Source of the DNA: Piscirickettsiaceae bacterium
GTDB lineage: Bacteria > Pseudomonadota > Gammaproteobacteria > Nitrosococcales > Methylophagaceae
Reading direction: 5' to 3'
NCBI GenBank assembly: GCA_030627065.1
Contig: DAOUSV010000086.1
Coordinates: 1-6,423 of the forward strand
DNA: 6,423 nucleotides
Part shown: positions 1-6,299 of the stretch, piece by piece
Numbering within the stretch: position 1 is the stretch's first letter
How the letters are laid out: each line of letters begins with the position of its first letter
Position numbers and translations under genes: made by a program
The notes under the pieces: model-generated
Seen by the model: the letters and a program-made list of their open reading frames with translations, nothing else
Told to the model about the DNA's origin: nothing
Database searches by the model: none

Positions 1-2
1 CC

Positions 3-113
3 GATGCCATTATGCATAAGGATGCGATAGAATACCGTCAATTAGTCTCAACTACCAATACCTATGGCAAATCACACATCACATCATATTATTTCTTCAG
101 TTGCCACTGCTGA
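3..113 (+). CDS. Possible 3' end of an upstream gene (partial, doubtful)
   Basis: A reading frame is open from the left edge and stops with TGA at 111-113, after about 36 codons. Its first ~22 residues (beginning DAIMHKDAIEYRQLVSTT) have the composition of ordinary protein. The last part, which overlaps the start of the yigZ gene by about 50 bases, is richer in aromatic and Cys residues, as expected for an out-of-frame reading. The other two plus frames are closed early (stops at 28, 43 and 16). It could be the C-terminus of an upstream gene overlapping yigZ or a chance frame; I recognise no family. The same stretch holds a 10-bp perfect palindrome (10-19) and a TAGAAT -10-like box at 28-33 with no good -35. 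Confidence 0.2.
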   Translation, partial: DAIMHKDAIEYRQLVSTTNTYGKSHITSYYFFSCHC

Positions 114-651
114 ATACGAGATCAAAAAATCATTGTTTATTGGTGAAATATCACCGTGCAAGAATGAACAAGAAGCCATGCAATATCTAAGAAAGTTCAT
201 ATCAAAACACCCAAATGCTAACCATTTAGCCTTTGCGTGGCGGATTAGACAAGAAGATGGCTTTATCAATGAGCGAAGTAATGATGGTGGAGAACCTTCT
301 GGCACTGCGGGTCGCCCAATTCTTGCACCACTAGAAGGTAACGGAATTATTGATGCCGTTGTCGGTGTTATTCGTTATTTTGGTGGCGTTAAATTAGGTA
401 CTGGTGGATTAGCAAGAGCCTATGGCACAGCGGCTAAACTTGCTATTGAAGGTACAGCAGTCATTCCATGGGTTGAAATGGCAAAACTTAATCTTACAAT
501 AGATTATTCACAATTACAAATGCTTGAATATCAATTAAACAAATGTCATGGACAGATTATTGAACAACAATTTACCGACAGTGTCACGGTCACTATTTCT
601 TTACCATTATCAGCAAAAAAAGAAATCGAACAACAGTTTTCTGGCTATTAA
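64..651 (+). CDS. yigZ: YigZ / IMPACT (UPF0029) family protein
   Basis: Member of the YigZ/IMPACT family, whose eukaryotic relatives bind GCN1 and modulate GCN2 signalling; the bacterial role is not firmly established. Visible signatures are EIKKSLFIGEI (residues 19-29), the family motif NDGGEPSGTAGRPIL (73-87) and RYFGGVKLGTGGLARAYG (104-121), together covering the N-terminal UPF0029 domain. Residues ~140-195 fit the C-terminal DUF1949 ferredoxin-like domain. At 195 aa it is slightly shorter than E. coli YigZ (about 205). The ATG at 64 is chosen because an in-frame stop lies at 43 and the next ATG (178) would remove conserved sequence; no clear Shine-Dalgarno is visible. It ends 6 bp from the convergent ATPase gene, and no terminator hairpin is seen between them. 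Confidence 0.95.
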   Translation: MANHTSHHIISSVATAEYEIKKSLFIGEISPCKNEQEAMQYLRKFISKHPNANHLAFAWRIRQEDGFINERSNDGGEPSGTAGRPILAPLEGNGIIDAVVGVIRYFGGVKLGTGGLARAYGTAAKLAIEGTAVIPWVEMAKLNLTIDYSQLQMLEYQLNKCHGQIIEQQFTDSVTVTISLPLSAKKEIEQQFSGY

Positions 652-657
652 TTTAAC

Positions 658-2088
658 TTAACCAAAATTTATCTTAGCTTCAAGATCATTACGTGAATCA
701 GCATTCCGTAATGCTTGACCAAGGCTGATTTTTCCATCTGTATAAAGTTGCAACAAGGCCGTATCAAAGGTTTGCATTCCTCTAGCGCCACTATTATTCA
801 TCGCTTCTTTAATTTCGTTTAATTCACCTTTAAGAATCAAATTCGAAATATGGGGAGTACACAACATAACCTCAATAGCAGCACAACGCTTACCACGAAC
901 ATCTTTAATTAAGCGTTGAGAAATAACAGCCGCTAAATTTGTAGAGAGATCCATAAATAATTGTTTATGTGATACCTGAGGGAACATATTGATAATACGC
1001 TCCATCGCCTGATTAGCATTATTAGCATGCATGGTTGAAACACAAAGGTGCCCTGTATTTGCTAGCTCTAAAGCCGCTTCCATCGTTTCTCGATCACGGA
1101 TTTCACCCACTAAAATAACATCCGGAGCTTCACGCAAACTAGCTTTAAGGGCTCGGGCATATGATTCGGTATCAACACCTACTTCACGCTGATTGACGAT
1201 ACAGTTTACATTTGGATGGGAAAACTCAACAGGATCTTCAATAGTTAAAATATGATCCGATGAATTATGATTTCGGTGATTGAGCATGGCTGCAAGACTG
1301 GTTGATTTACCAGAACCTGTCCCCCCCACCATCAATAACAGCCCACGTTTAGCCATAATTAACTCCAGCATGACTTCAGGTAAATCTAATTGTTTTGCTG
1401 TTGGAATTTCTGTCGGGATTAAACGTAAAACAATCGCTACAGTACGTCTTTGATAAAAAACATTAACGCGAAACCGAGCACTGCCGTCCGGTAGTTCTAT
1501 AGCAAAATCAAGATCTTTAGTCTTCTCAAACTTTTCAATCTGCTCATCATTCATAATGGCATAGGCGGCAGATTTGGTTAACTCGGCTGTAAGCTCATAA
1601 TCATCCATTTTTATAGCATGACCATGCACCTTGCTTTTAACGGGTGCCCCTGCAGTAATAAATAAATCTGAACCTTCCAGCTCGACCATTTTGGTTAAAT
1701 AAGGGAGTAAATCCAAACCACCTTCAGGACACTTACCAAATAACGTTATATTTTCAGGTACTGTTTCACGGTTTTGTTCTTCTCGTTTATCGTGTGTAAC
1801 AACAATAGTCATGCCACCATCATCAAGAACTTTTACTTCTGCAATTAACTTTTTTCCATCTAAAACAGATGCCACAAAACGAACACTTTTATGAACAGAT
1901 AACTGTAACTTCTGCGTCTCCATCGCTAACTCATCAAATATATCATTCATATTTTCTTCATCAGTCGTTGCATTGCCTACAGTTCGTTCTTGACCATCAA
2001 GCATGACTCTAGGTACCGTACCTGTTGAAAAACTCAGATTAGCGGCACTTTTATCAATCATGAGTGTTAAATATGGTGAAATATCCAT
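658..2088 (-). CDS. PilU-like type IV pilus ATPase with duplicated N-terminal domain
   Basis: Hexameric cytoplasmic ATPase of the PilT/PilU family, which powers or assists type IV pilus retraction at the inner-membrane platform. The motor core is intact: Walker A GGTGSGKST (255-263), Asp box HILTIEDPVEF (279-289, E284), Walker B region DVILVGEIRD (323-332, E329) and His box STMHANNA (H354). The C-terminal GMQTFDTALLQLY and ALRNADSRNDL segments are PilU-like rather than PilT-like. At 476 aa it is about 100 residues longer than PilU. A normal PilU begins near residue 125 (LDLLPYLTKM..SDLFITAG). Residues 1-100 appear to be a second, diverged copy of that domain (MDISPYLTLM at the start, DG at 77-78). 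No suitable internal start exists before the second copy, and the first ATG has GGA seven bases upstream, so the long form is probably real. Lies 67 bp downstream of pilU, possibly with its own promoter. A G7 run encodes part of Walker A. Confidence 0.93.
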   Translation of the reverse strand: MDISPYLTLMIDKSAANLSFSTGTVPRVMLDGQERTVGNATTDEENMNDIFDELAMETQKLQLSVHKSVRFVASVLDGKKLIAEVKVLDDGGMTIVVTHDKREEQNRETVPENITLFGKCPEGGLDLLPYLTKMVELEGSDLFITAGAPVKSKVHGHAIKMDDYELTAELTKSAAYAIMNDEQIEKFEKTKDLDFAIELPDGSARFRVNVFYQRRTVAIVLRLIPTEIPTAKQLDLPEVMLELIMAKRGLLLMVGGTGSGKSTSLAAMLNHRNHNSSDHILTIEDPVEFSHPNVNCIVNQREVGVDTESYARALKASLREAPDVILVGEIRDRETMEAALELANTGHLCVSTMHANNANQAMERIINMFPQVSHKQLFMDLSTNLAAVISQRLIKDVRGKRCAAIEVMLCTPHISNLILKGELNEIKEAMNNSGARGMQTFDTALLQLYTDGKISLGQALRNADSRNDLEAKINFG

Positions 2089-2108
2089 TCTGGTTTCCGA
2101 TTCAATAA

Positions 2109-2138
2109 ATTATGTTATTTAAGATTATATATAGTCAA
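2109..2138 (-). promoter_or_regulatory. Candidate sigma70 promoter for the long PilU-like gene
   Basis: Within the 67-bp gap between the two ATPase genes, the minus strand carries TTGACT (2133-2138), an 18-bp spacer and CATAAT (2109-2114); each box matches consensus at five of six positions. Initiation would fall about 14-15 bases before the ATG at 2088, leaving a short leader that still contains the GGA ribosome-binding core. The gap is very AT-rich, so chance matches are likely. No terminator hairpin is visible here, so read-through from pilU is equally plausible. Confidence 0.35.
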
Positions 2139-2155
2139 TATAACTAAATTTGGTT

Positions 2156-3295
2156 TTATATTCGATCATTGTCATCATCGCGTAGCTCCCATTTTTCTCC
2201 TCCTTCAATATCGCCCTCTTTAGCCAGCTTGATTTTTAAGCGAACTTCATTTGCTGAATCAGCATTTCTAACGGCTTCTTCAAAGCTAATACGACCTTCT
2301 TGATATAAATCAAACAAGGCTTGGTCAAATGTCTGCATACCTAATTCACGCGATTTTCCCATAACCTCTTTAATAGTGCCGACTTCACCTTTCATAATCA
2401 TGTCAGAGATTAAAGGTGTATTAATGAGGATTTCAATAGCGGCTACACGGCCACCATCAATTGTGCGAATTAAACGTTGAGAAATAATGGCGCGTAAATT
2501 CAATGCAAGATCTTGCATCAACTTGATATGCTTTTCGTGTGGAAAAAAACCCAAAATACGGTCAATTGCTTGGTTAGCATTATTTGCATGTAAAGTAGCC
2601 AATGCCAAATGCCCTGTCTGGGCAAACTCAACGCCAAAGTCCATAATTTCTTGATCACGAATCTCACCAAGAACAATCACATCAGGCGCTTGTCTTAATG
2701 TATTGTGTAATGCGGCTTCCCAATCATCAGTATCAACGCCTACCTCACGCTGCATAATGATGCAATTTTTATGAGCATGCACATATTCAATAGGGTCTTC
2801 AATGGTGATAATATGGCCATAACTGTTTTCATTACGATGATCCAGCATTGCCGCCATTGATGTCGATTTACCAGAACCTGTGCCCCCTACCATTATGACC
2901 AATCCATTTTTTGTCATAATGATATCTTTCATAATATCAGGGAGTTTCAATTGTTCTATAGTCGGTATTTCTGAGGCAATAACACGCATCACCAGACCTT
3001 GCTGACCTTGTTGGACATAAGCATTAACACGGAATCGACAGAGATCTGCAGGTGCAATGGCAAAATTACACTCTTTAGTTTCTTCAAACTGTTTGAGTTG
3101 CTTATCATTCATAATACATTGCGTTAATGATTTAGCATCATCTTCCGTCAATGGATGGTCTGTTAAGGGTGTCATATGCCCTTTCAATTTGATTGCTGGT
3201 GGAAACCCAGCCGTGATAAACAGATCAGAACCACCTTTATCTAGCAGGATCCTCAATAGTTTTATCATCAGTGACATGGCTTCATTTCTTTCCAT
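2156..3295 (-). CDS. pilU: PilU, type IV pilus twitching ATPase
   Basis: Accessory ATPase of type IV pilus retraction, known to work together with PilT in twitching motility and force generation. Domain order: PAS-like N-domain (residues ~7-110, with GGSDLFITAG at 21-30), then the RecA-like core with Walker A GGTGSGKST (137-145), Asp box HIITIEDPIEY (161-171), Walker B region DVIVLGEIRD (204-213) and His box ATLHANNA (233-240). The PilU-type tail ELGMQTFDQALFDLY (317-331) and VRNADSANEVRLKIKL is followed by a charged ~20-residue extension ending in DDDNDRI. Length of 379 aa fits the family. The start at 3295 has AAGG ten bases upstream; Met7 (ATG at 3277) is an alternative and lines up better with the usual PilU N-terminus. 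No pilT lies within this window, although it is commonly the upstream partner in other bacteria. Confidence 0.95.
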   Translation of the reverse strand: MERNEAMSLMIKLLRILLDKGGSDLFITAGFPPAIKLKGHMTPLTDHPLTEDDAKSLTQCIMNDKQLKQFEETKECNFAIAPADLCRFRVNAYVQQGQQGLVMRVIASEIPTIEQLKLPDIMKDIIMTKNGLVIMVGGTGSGKSTSMAAMLDHRNENSYGHIITIEDPIEYVHAHKNCIIMQREVGVDTDDWEAALHNTLRQAPDVIVLGEIRDQEIMDFGVEFAQTGHLALATLHANNANQAIDRILGFFPHEKHIKLMQDLALNLRAIISQRLIRTIDGGRVAAIEILINTPLISDMIMKGEVGTIKEVMGKSRELGMQTFDQALFDLYQEGRISFEEAVRNADSANEVRLKIKLAKEGDIEGGEKWELRDDDNDRI

Positions 3296-3358
3296 ATCTT
3301 TACTGCCTTATCTTTGTATATAGGTATTGCAAAATATAATATATATATATGATTTTTA

Positions 3359-3375
3359 CCAGCCCTTAAGGCTGG
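3359..3375. repeat. Inverted repeat in the pilU leader
   Basis: CCAGCC (3359-3364) and GGCTGG (3370-3375) form a perfect 6-bp GC-rich stem around a 5-base loop, about 65 bp upstream of the pilU start and inside otherwise very AT-rich DNA. On the minus strand it is followed by TAAAAATC and then an AT alternation, not a T-run, so it is not a standard intrinsic terminator. It could be an mRNA structure in the pilU leader or a protein site. Confidence 0.4.
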
Positions 3376-3499
3376 AACATTCTCAACAAGCTCATTAATG
3401 TCATGATTTCTATAAGAAAAATTATTTTATGTGAAATTAAATAGAAGAAGGAAACATATTCTGTGAAATAATTTTGCCTAGAAAGCAATAAAAGCAGCA

Positions 3500-3516
3500 C
3501 TTTTCTGATAGAAAAG
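3500..3516 (-). terminator. Weak terminator candidate after the PilZ gene
   Basis: Twenty bases downstream of the PilZ-domain gene's stop, the minus strand has CTTTTCT / AGAAAAG as a perfect 7-bp stem with a 3-base loop, followed by TGCTGC and then TTTTATT. The stem is AT-rich and the T-rich stretch starts six bases late, so termination would be weak at best. The rest of the 240-bp gap (3296-3536) holds no gene I can support, only AT-rich DNA, an AT alternation at about 3339-3350 and the inverted repeat at 3359-3375. Confidence 0.25.
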
Positions 3517-3536
3517 GACTGTTGTTAGTGAATAAA

Positions 3537-3803
3537 TCACATAAATTCGAGTGCAAAGCCTTTATTCTTTACAAAACGAATAACTTTAGATTTGATAACC
3601 GGCGCACCTTCCATTTCTAGTGTCTGCACAGCAACTTCATCGCCTAAAATGATAAAGCCTTGCGTGGGACATTCAACAAATAATCCGCCCTCAGAAAAAT
3701 CAGTCATTTCAAGCACTCTCTCATTTCCAGGTGAAATTATCACTCTCACTTTTGCTTTGTGATCTATACGCTCATGTCGACGGTCTTGTATTTTACCAGC
3801 CAT
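3537..3803 (-). CDS. Single-domain PilZ protein (c-di-GMP receptor)
   Basis: Small cytoplasmic protein made almost entirely of one PilZ domain, a receptor for the second messenger c-di-GMP. Both ligand-binding motifs are present: RxxxR as RRHER (R8, R12) and D/NxSxxG as DFSEGG (D35, S37, G40). The remainder is the expected beta-barrel pattern ending in KGFALEFM. Because both motifs are intact it is predicted to bind c-di-GMP, unlike the Pseudomonas PilZ pilus protein that lost them. At 88 aa it is short but complete. The ATG at 3803 puts the RxxxR motif eight residues in, as usual; the Shine-Dalgarno is weak. It lies about 240 bp upstream of pilU on the same strand, suggesting but not proving a role in pilus or surface behaviour. 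An alternative is a general PilZ adaptor acting on another target. Confidence 0.92.
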   Translation of the reverse strand: MAGKIQDRRHERIDHKAKVRVIISPGNERVLEMTDFSEGGLFVECPTQGFIILGDEVAVQTLEMEGAPVIKSKVIRFVKNKGFALEFM

Positions 3804-3834
3804 AACGATTATCTTTATCCCTAAAACATTACCA

Positions 3835-3863
3835 AATCATACATTTAAGTAAGATGTATGATT
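3835..3863. repeat. Inverted repeat A upstream of the PilZ gene
   Basis: AATCATACAT (3835-3844) and ATGTATGATT (3854-3863) are perfect 10-bp arms around a 9-base loop. The structure starts 31 bp upstream of the PilZ-domain gene's ATG and overlaps a TATGAT -10-like box on the minus strand (3836-3841). Its loop and right arm contain the left arm of the second inverted repeat (3847-3880), so the two hairpins cannot both form. Confidence 0.7.
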
Positions 3864-3880
3864 ATCCTAACATCTTACTT
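3847..3880. repeat. Inverted repeat B, overlapping repeat A
   Basis: AAGTAAGATGT (3847-3857) and ACATCTTACTT (3870-3880) are perfect 11-bp arms around a 12-base loop. It sits between the stop of the DUF445 gene (3905) and the PilZ gene. On the minus strand it is transcribed before repeat A and competes with it. Neither orientation shows a convincing T-run after the stem (four Ts on plus, AAATG on minus), so a simple terminator is not the best reading; an attenuator, RNA stability element or paired operator is possible. Confidence 0.7.
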
Positions 3881-3904
3881 TTACCATAAAATTCTCAAGC
3901 ATAG

Positions 3905-4630
3905 TTAGATAACGTTTAATTGGCTGGCAATGAAACCGATCAATCCGCCGAATACACCGCCCCAAACAACAAGCCAGCCTAAGTGCTTTCGAATCATTGT
4001 TTGAATAATATCTTTTACCATATTAGGCGTAAGCTCATCCAATCGAGCATTCACTACCTGTTCAATCTGTTGATGAATATCTTGACTGACAGAGTCACTG
4101 CTCAGTTTATCCTTAACATTTTGTTGAAAGGAGTCACTATGCGCCATCTCATTCAAAGATTTTTTCATCTTGATGATAAACGGTTCTTTAAGTGGTATTA
4201 ATGCACTAGCACCACCAAACATCCCCAACATACTACCAAATGATGATTCCATAATCGTTTCAACTAAACCATCGAATATTGGATTCATGTCTGTTTCATC
4301 AATCACATCATGAAAATCAAGTTGATGTTCGGCATCTTTTGTCACCATTTCACTAAAGAAACGGTCAAGGTTTTCCTTGCTAAAGAATTGCTCCATCACC
4401 AAGTTATTAATGCCCAGTTTGAAATCTTCAAAGCGAGCACTAATCACACCTGAACCATATAGCCCAGGTACTTTTTCAAATAGCATATGAATAGCGAGTG
4501 AATTAGTCACGCTTCCCGCTAAGGCAAATAGACCTATTGATAAGATTGGATCGCGTAATGGCGACGCGACAATAAGCCCCGCGCCAACAAAACTTGCAGC
4601 AATCGTATTTGTTATAAGACTTTTATTCAT
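3905..4630 (-). CDS. DUF445 family membrane protein
   Basis: Inner-membrane protein of the DUF445 family, function unknown. A hydrophobic N-terminal region (residues ~6-51) contains the family signature GSVTNSLAIHMLF (39-51), followed by YGSGVISARFEDFKLGI. A long, mainly helical soluble middle section follows, and the C-terminus has another hydrophobic helix, LGWLVVWGGVFGGLIGFIAS (217-236). Two membrane anchors around a soluble domain are typical for the family. I choose the ATG at 4630, which overlaps the preceding gene as ATGAATAA (8 bases shared) and indicates translational coupling; a TTG directly before it (4633) would add one residue. It is the last gene of the apeB operon; the 101 bp to the PilZ gene contain the paired inverted repeats. 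Confidence 0.93.
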   Translation of the reverse strand: MNKSLITNTIAASFVGAGLIVASPLRDPILSIGLFALAGSVTNSLAIHMLFEKVPGLYGSGVISARFEDFKLGINNLVMEQFFSKENLDRFFSEMVTKDAEHQLDFHDVIDETDMNPIFDGLVETIMESSFGSMLGMFGGASALIPLKEPFIIKMKKSLNEMAHSDSFQQNVKDKLSSDSVSQDIHQQIEQVVNARLDELTPNMVKDIIQTMIRKHLGWLVVWGGVFGGLIGFIASQLNVI

Positions 4631-4907
4631 CAACCCACTTACTCAATGCCGCTATGATTTTAGTAGCTTGATCTTTGCTTGAAATATTGAACTTTGAACG
4701 CTGGCTATATTCACCATTACGTTTTTGATAGCGGCGAATAGTGTATTTGTCAGCACCAAACTCACCAGTTTTTCGATCAAGATCTTGATAGCGGTAAATC
4801 AATGTTGCCCATGCACCTTTCGTTAATACGACTTTATCCAGCTCTTTCACTGTCATATCGTCGCCTTCCATATATTCTACGGTTAGTTCATCTACTGTTT
4901 CAGCCAT
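4623..4907 (-). CDS. Conserved small protein, possibly PC4-like nucleic-acid binder
   Basis: A 94-residue protein of unknown function. The acidic N-terminus (residues 1-24) is followed by a strand-rich core, VVLTKGAWATLIYRYQDLD (26-44) and YTIRRYQKRNGEYSQRSKFN (55-74), and a final helix ISSKDQATKIIAALSKWV (75-92). The pattern of paired strands rich in Arg/Lys and aromatics followed by a helix starting at SSKDQA resembles PC4/YdbC-type single-stranded DNA-binding folds; this is my inference from pattern, not a verified homology. It has a good ribosome-binding site and lies 9 bp after apeB, while its stop overlaps the start of the DUF445 gene, so all three should be co-translated. Reality as a gene is well supported by this packing. 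Confidence 0.87.
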   Translation of the reverse strand: MAETVDELTVEYMEGDDMTVKELDKVVLTKGAWATLIYRYQDLDRKTGEFGADKYTIRRYQKRNGEYSQRSKFNISSKDQATKIIAALSKWVDE

Positions 4908-4914
4908 TGTCTTT

Positions 4915-4918
4915 TCCT
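4915..4918 (-). promoter_or_regulatory. Ribosome-binding site overlapping the apeB stop codon
   Basis: AGGA lies seven bases before the ATG (4907) of the 94-residue gene and shares its AG with the TAG stop of apeB (4917-4919). This fixes the start of the small gene and supports coupling to apeB translation. Confidence 0.75.
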
Positions 4919-6221
4919 ATTTATTTGAATAATGTGTAAAAAATTGAGTCAATACCTTATTTAGCATATAGGCATCTCGGCTTCCTGCCAATTCACGAAT
5001 TGAATGCATGGCAAATGTTGGCACACCAATATCGATTGTTTTAACGCCTAAGCTACCTGCTGTAATAGGACCAATGGTACTGCCGCAGCCCATATCTGTT
5101 CGTACCACGAAGTCTTGTACAGGTACTTTAACCTGCTCGCATAATTGGCGAAAATAAGCACTAGACTCACTATTCGTTGCATAACGTTGATTAGCATTCG
5201 TTTTGATAACCGGGCCATGATTTAATTTTGGACCATGTTCAGCATCATGTTTATCTGAATAATTTGGATGAATTGCGTGGGCATTATCTGCAGAAATCAT
5301 CATTGAGCGTTGCAACATTCGATGATATTGCTCGATATCTGGACATAAACGCGACAATACAGACTCTAAAAATGACCCTTGTGCACCAGAGGTCGATACA
5401 CTACCGACTTCTTCATGATCAGTACATACCAATAAGCTAGCCTGTGCTGTATTACCATTAATTAATGCTGTTAAGCCGATATAACAACTCAATAAATTAT
5501 CAAGCCGGGCACTACTTATAAAATCATCATTAAACCCGGTCACTGCGGCTGGCTGGGTGTCATATAAGCTAATTTCATAATCCACAACCTTGCTAATATT
5601 TAACTGTGGCTGTTCTTTTAATATCTGCTGTTGTAATAATTCACGGAAATCAACCGACTCATCGTCAGCTATTTGCATAATAATTGGTGGCAGATGTTTT
5701 TGTGAATTTATATTCCGTTTTGAGTTTGCATCACGATCAAGATGAATAGCTAAACTTGGAATTGTTGCTATTGCCTTATTAAAATCAACTATGGCATGGT
5801 TGAGTTGCTGTTTTGTATCAAGGTAACTCACCCGCCCTGCCAGTGATAAATCACGATCAAACCACGGATTTAATAATGCACCACCATAAACCTCAACACC
5901 TAATTGCAATAAGTTATGCGTCACTGTTTCAGGCTGTGGCTTGACCTTCAAACAAGGGCTGTCCGTATGAGCACCCACCATATTGAATCCAGTGTCAGGT
6001 AACGGTGTCTCAGGTAAGATGAATGCAATAATAGACGAGGAATTTCGCGTTACATAATAACGTCCTACAGGTAATTCGCCCCAGGTATCCAGTTCATTTA
6101 ATGCCTTAAAACCATGAGATTCCAACTGTATAACCATGGCAGAAACAGCATGAAATGGTGTTGGTGAATCATTTAAATATGATAATAAACCATTATTGAA
6201 ATCGTCTAATGATGTGGGCAT
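4917..6221 (-). CDS. apeB: M18 family aminopeptidase (ApeB / aspartyl aminopeptidase type)
   Basis: Cytosolic dinuclear zinc aminopeptidase of family M18, which removes N-terminal (in characterised members often acidic) residues from peptides. Counting from the ATG at 6221 (434 aa), the metal and catalytic residues known from the family can be placed: HTD with H85 and D87, D241 in SARLDNLLS, catalytic E270 and ligand E271 in DHEEVGS, D312 in SADNAHAIHPN, and H406 in TFAMHSIRELAGS. Other family blocks are SPTPFHAV, GAHTDSPCLKVKP, NPWFDRDLSLAGRV, NQRYATNSE and DMGCGSTIGPITA. Length and motif order match Pseudomonas-type ApeB, so it should be active. A GTG at 6230 would add three residues; neither start has a strong Shine-Dalgarno, and the ATG fits the family N-terminus better. 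First gene of a three-gene operon, divergent from tRNA-Val. Confidence 0.96.
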   Translation of the reverse strand: MPTSLDDFNNGLLSYLNDSPTPFHAVSAMVIQLESHGFKALNELDTWGELPVGRYYVTRNSSSIIAFILPETPLPDTGFNMVGAHTDSPCLKVKPQPETVTHNLLQLGVEVYGGALLNPWFDRDLSLAGRVSYLDTKQQLNHAIVDFNKAIATIPSLAIHLDRDANSKRNINSQKHLPPIIMQIADDESVDFRELLQQQILKEQPQLNISKVVDYEISLYDTQPAAVTGFNDDFISSARLDNLLSCYIGLTALINGNTAQASLLVCTDHEEVGSVSTSGAQGSFLESVLSRLCPDIEQYHRMLQRSMMISADNAHAIHPNYSDKHDAEHGPKLNHGPVIKTNANQRYATNSESSAYFRQLCEQVKVPVQDFVVRTDMGCGSTIGPITAGSLGVKTIDIGVPTFAMHSIRELAGSRDAYMLNKVLTQFFTHYSNK

Positions 6222-6253
6222 TACAGTCACTTTATTTGAGATTTAAACACGTC

Positions 6254-6281
6254 ATCATACCTAATTTGCTACTCCACTCAA
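6254..6281 (-). promoter_or_regulatory. Candidate promoter of the apeB operon
   Basis: The minus strand has TTGAGT (6276-6281), a 16-bp spacer and TATGAT (6254-6259), four and five matches to the sigma70 boxes. Transcription would begin near 6247, giving a leader of about 26 bases to the ATG at 6221. It is the best-placed candidate between apeB and the divergent tRNA gene, but is judged by eye only. Confidence 0.45.
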
Positions 6282-6299
6282 CTAAAAATTAATTAAAGC

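Noticed and set aside
84..305. Minus-strand open frame of 73 codons within yigZ
   Set aside because: Lies entirely antisense to a well-conserved gene, matches no family and has no supporting start context.
605..700. Shared terminator between convergent yigZ and the second ATPase gene
   Set aside because: Only a T-run antisense within the yigZ 3' end and a 5-bp AT-rich stem can be found; too weak to call.
3057..3323. Plus-strand open frame of 88 codons over the start of pilU
   Set aside because: Antisense to the conserved N-domain of pilU; low-complexity Ser/Leu/Ile composition typical of a shadow frame.
3359..3375. CCAGCC/GGCTGG hairpin as an intrinsic terminator
   Set aside because: No T-run follows the stem on either strand; kept only as an inverted repeat.
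3983..4201. Plus-strand open frame of 72 codons within the DUF445 gene
   Set aside because: Antisense to a recognised family member, with no recognisable domain.
5228..5440. Plus-strand open frame of 70 codons within apeB
   Set aside because: Antisense to the catalytic region of the aminopeptidase; no independent support.
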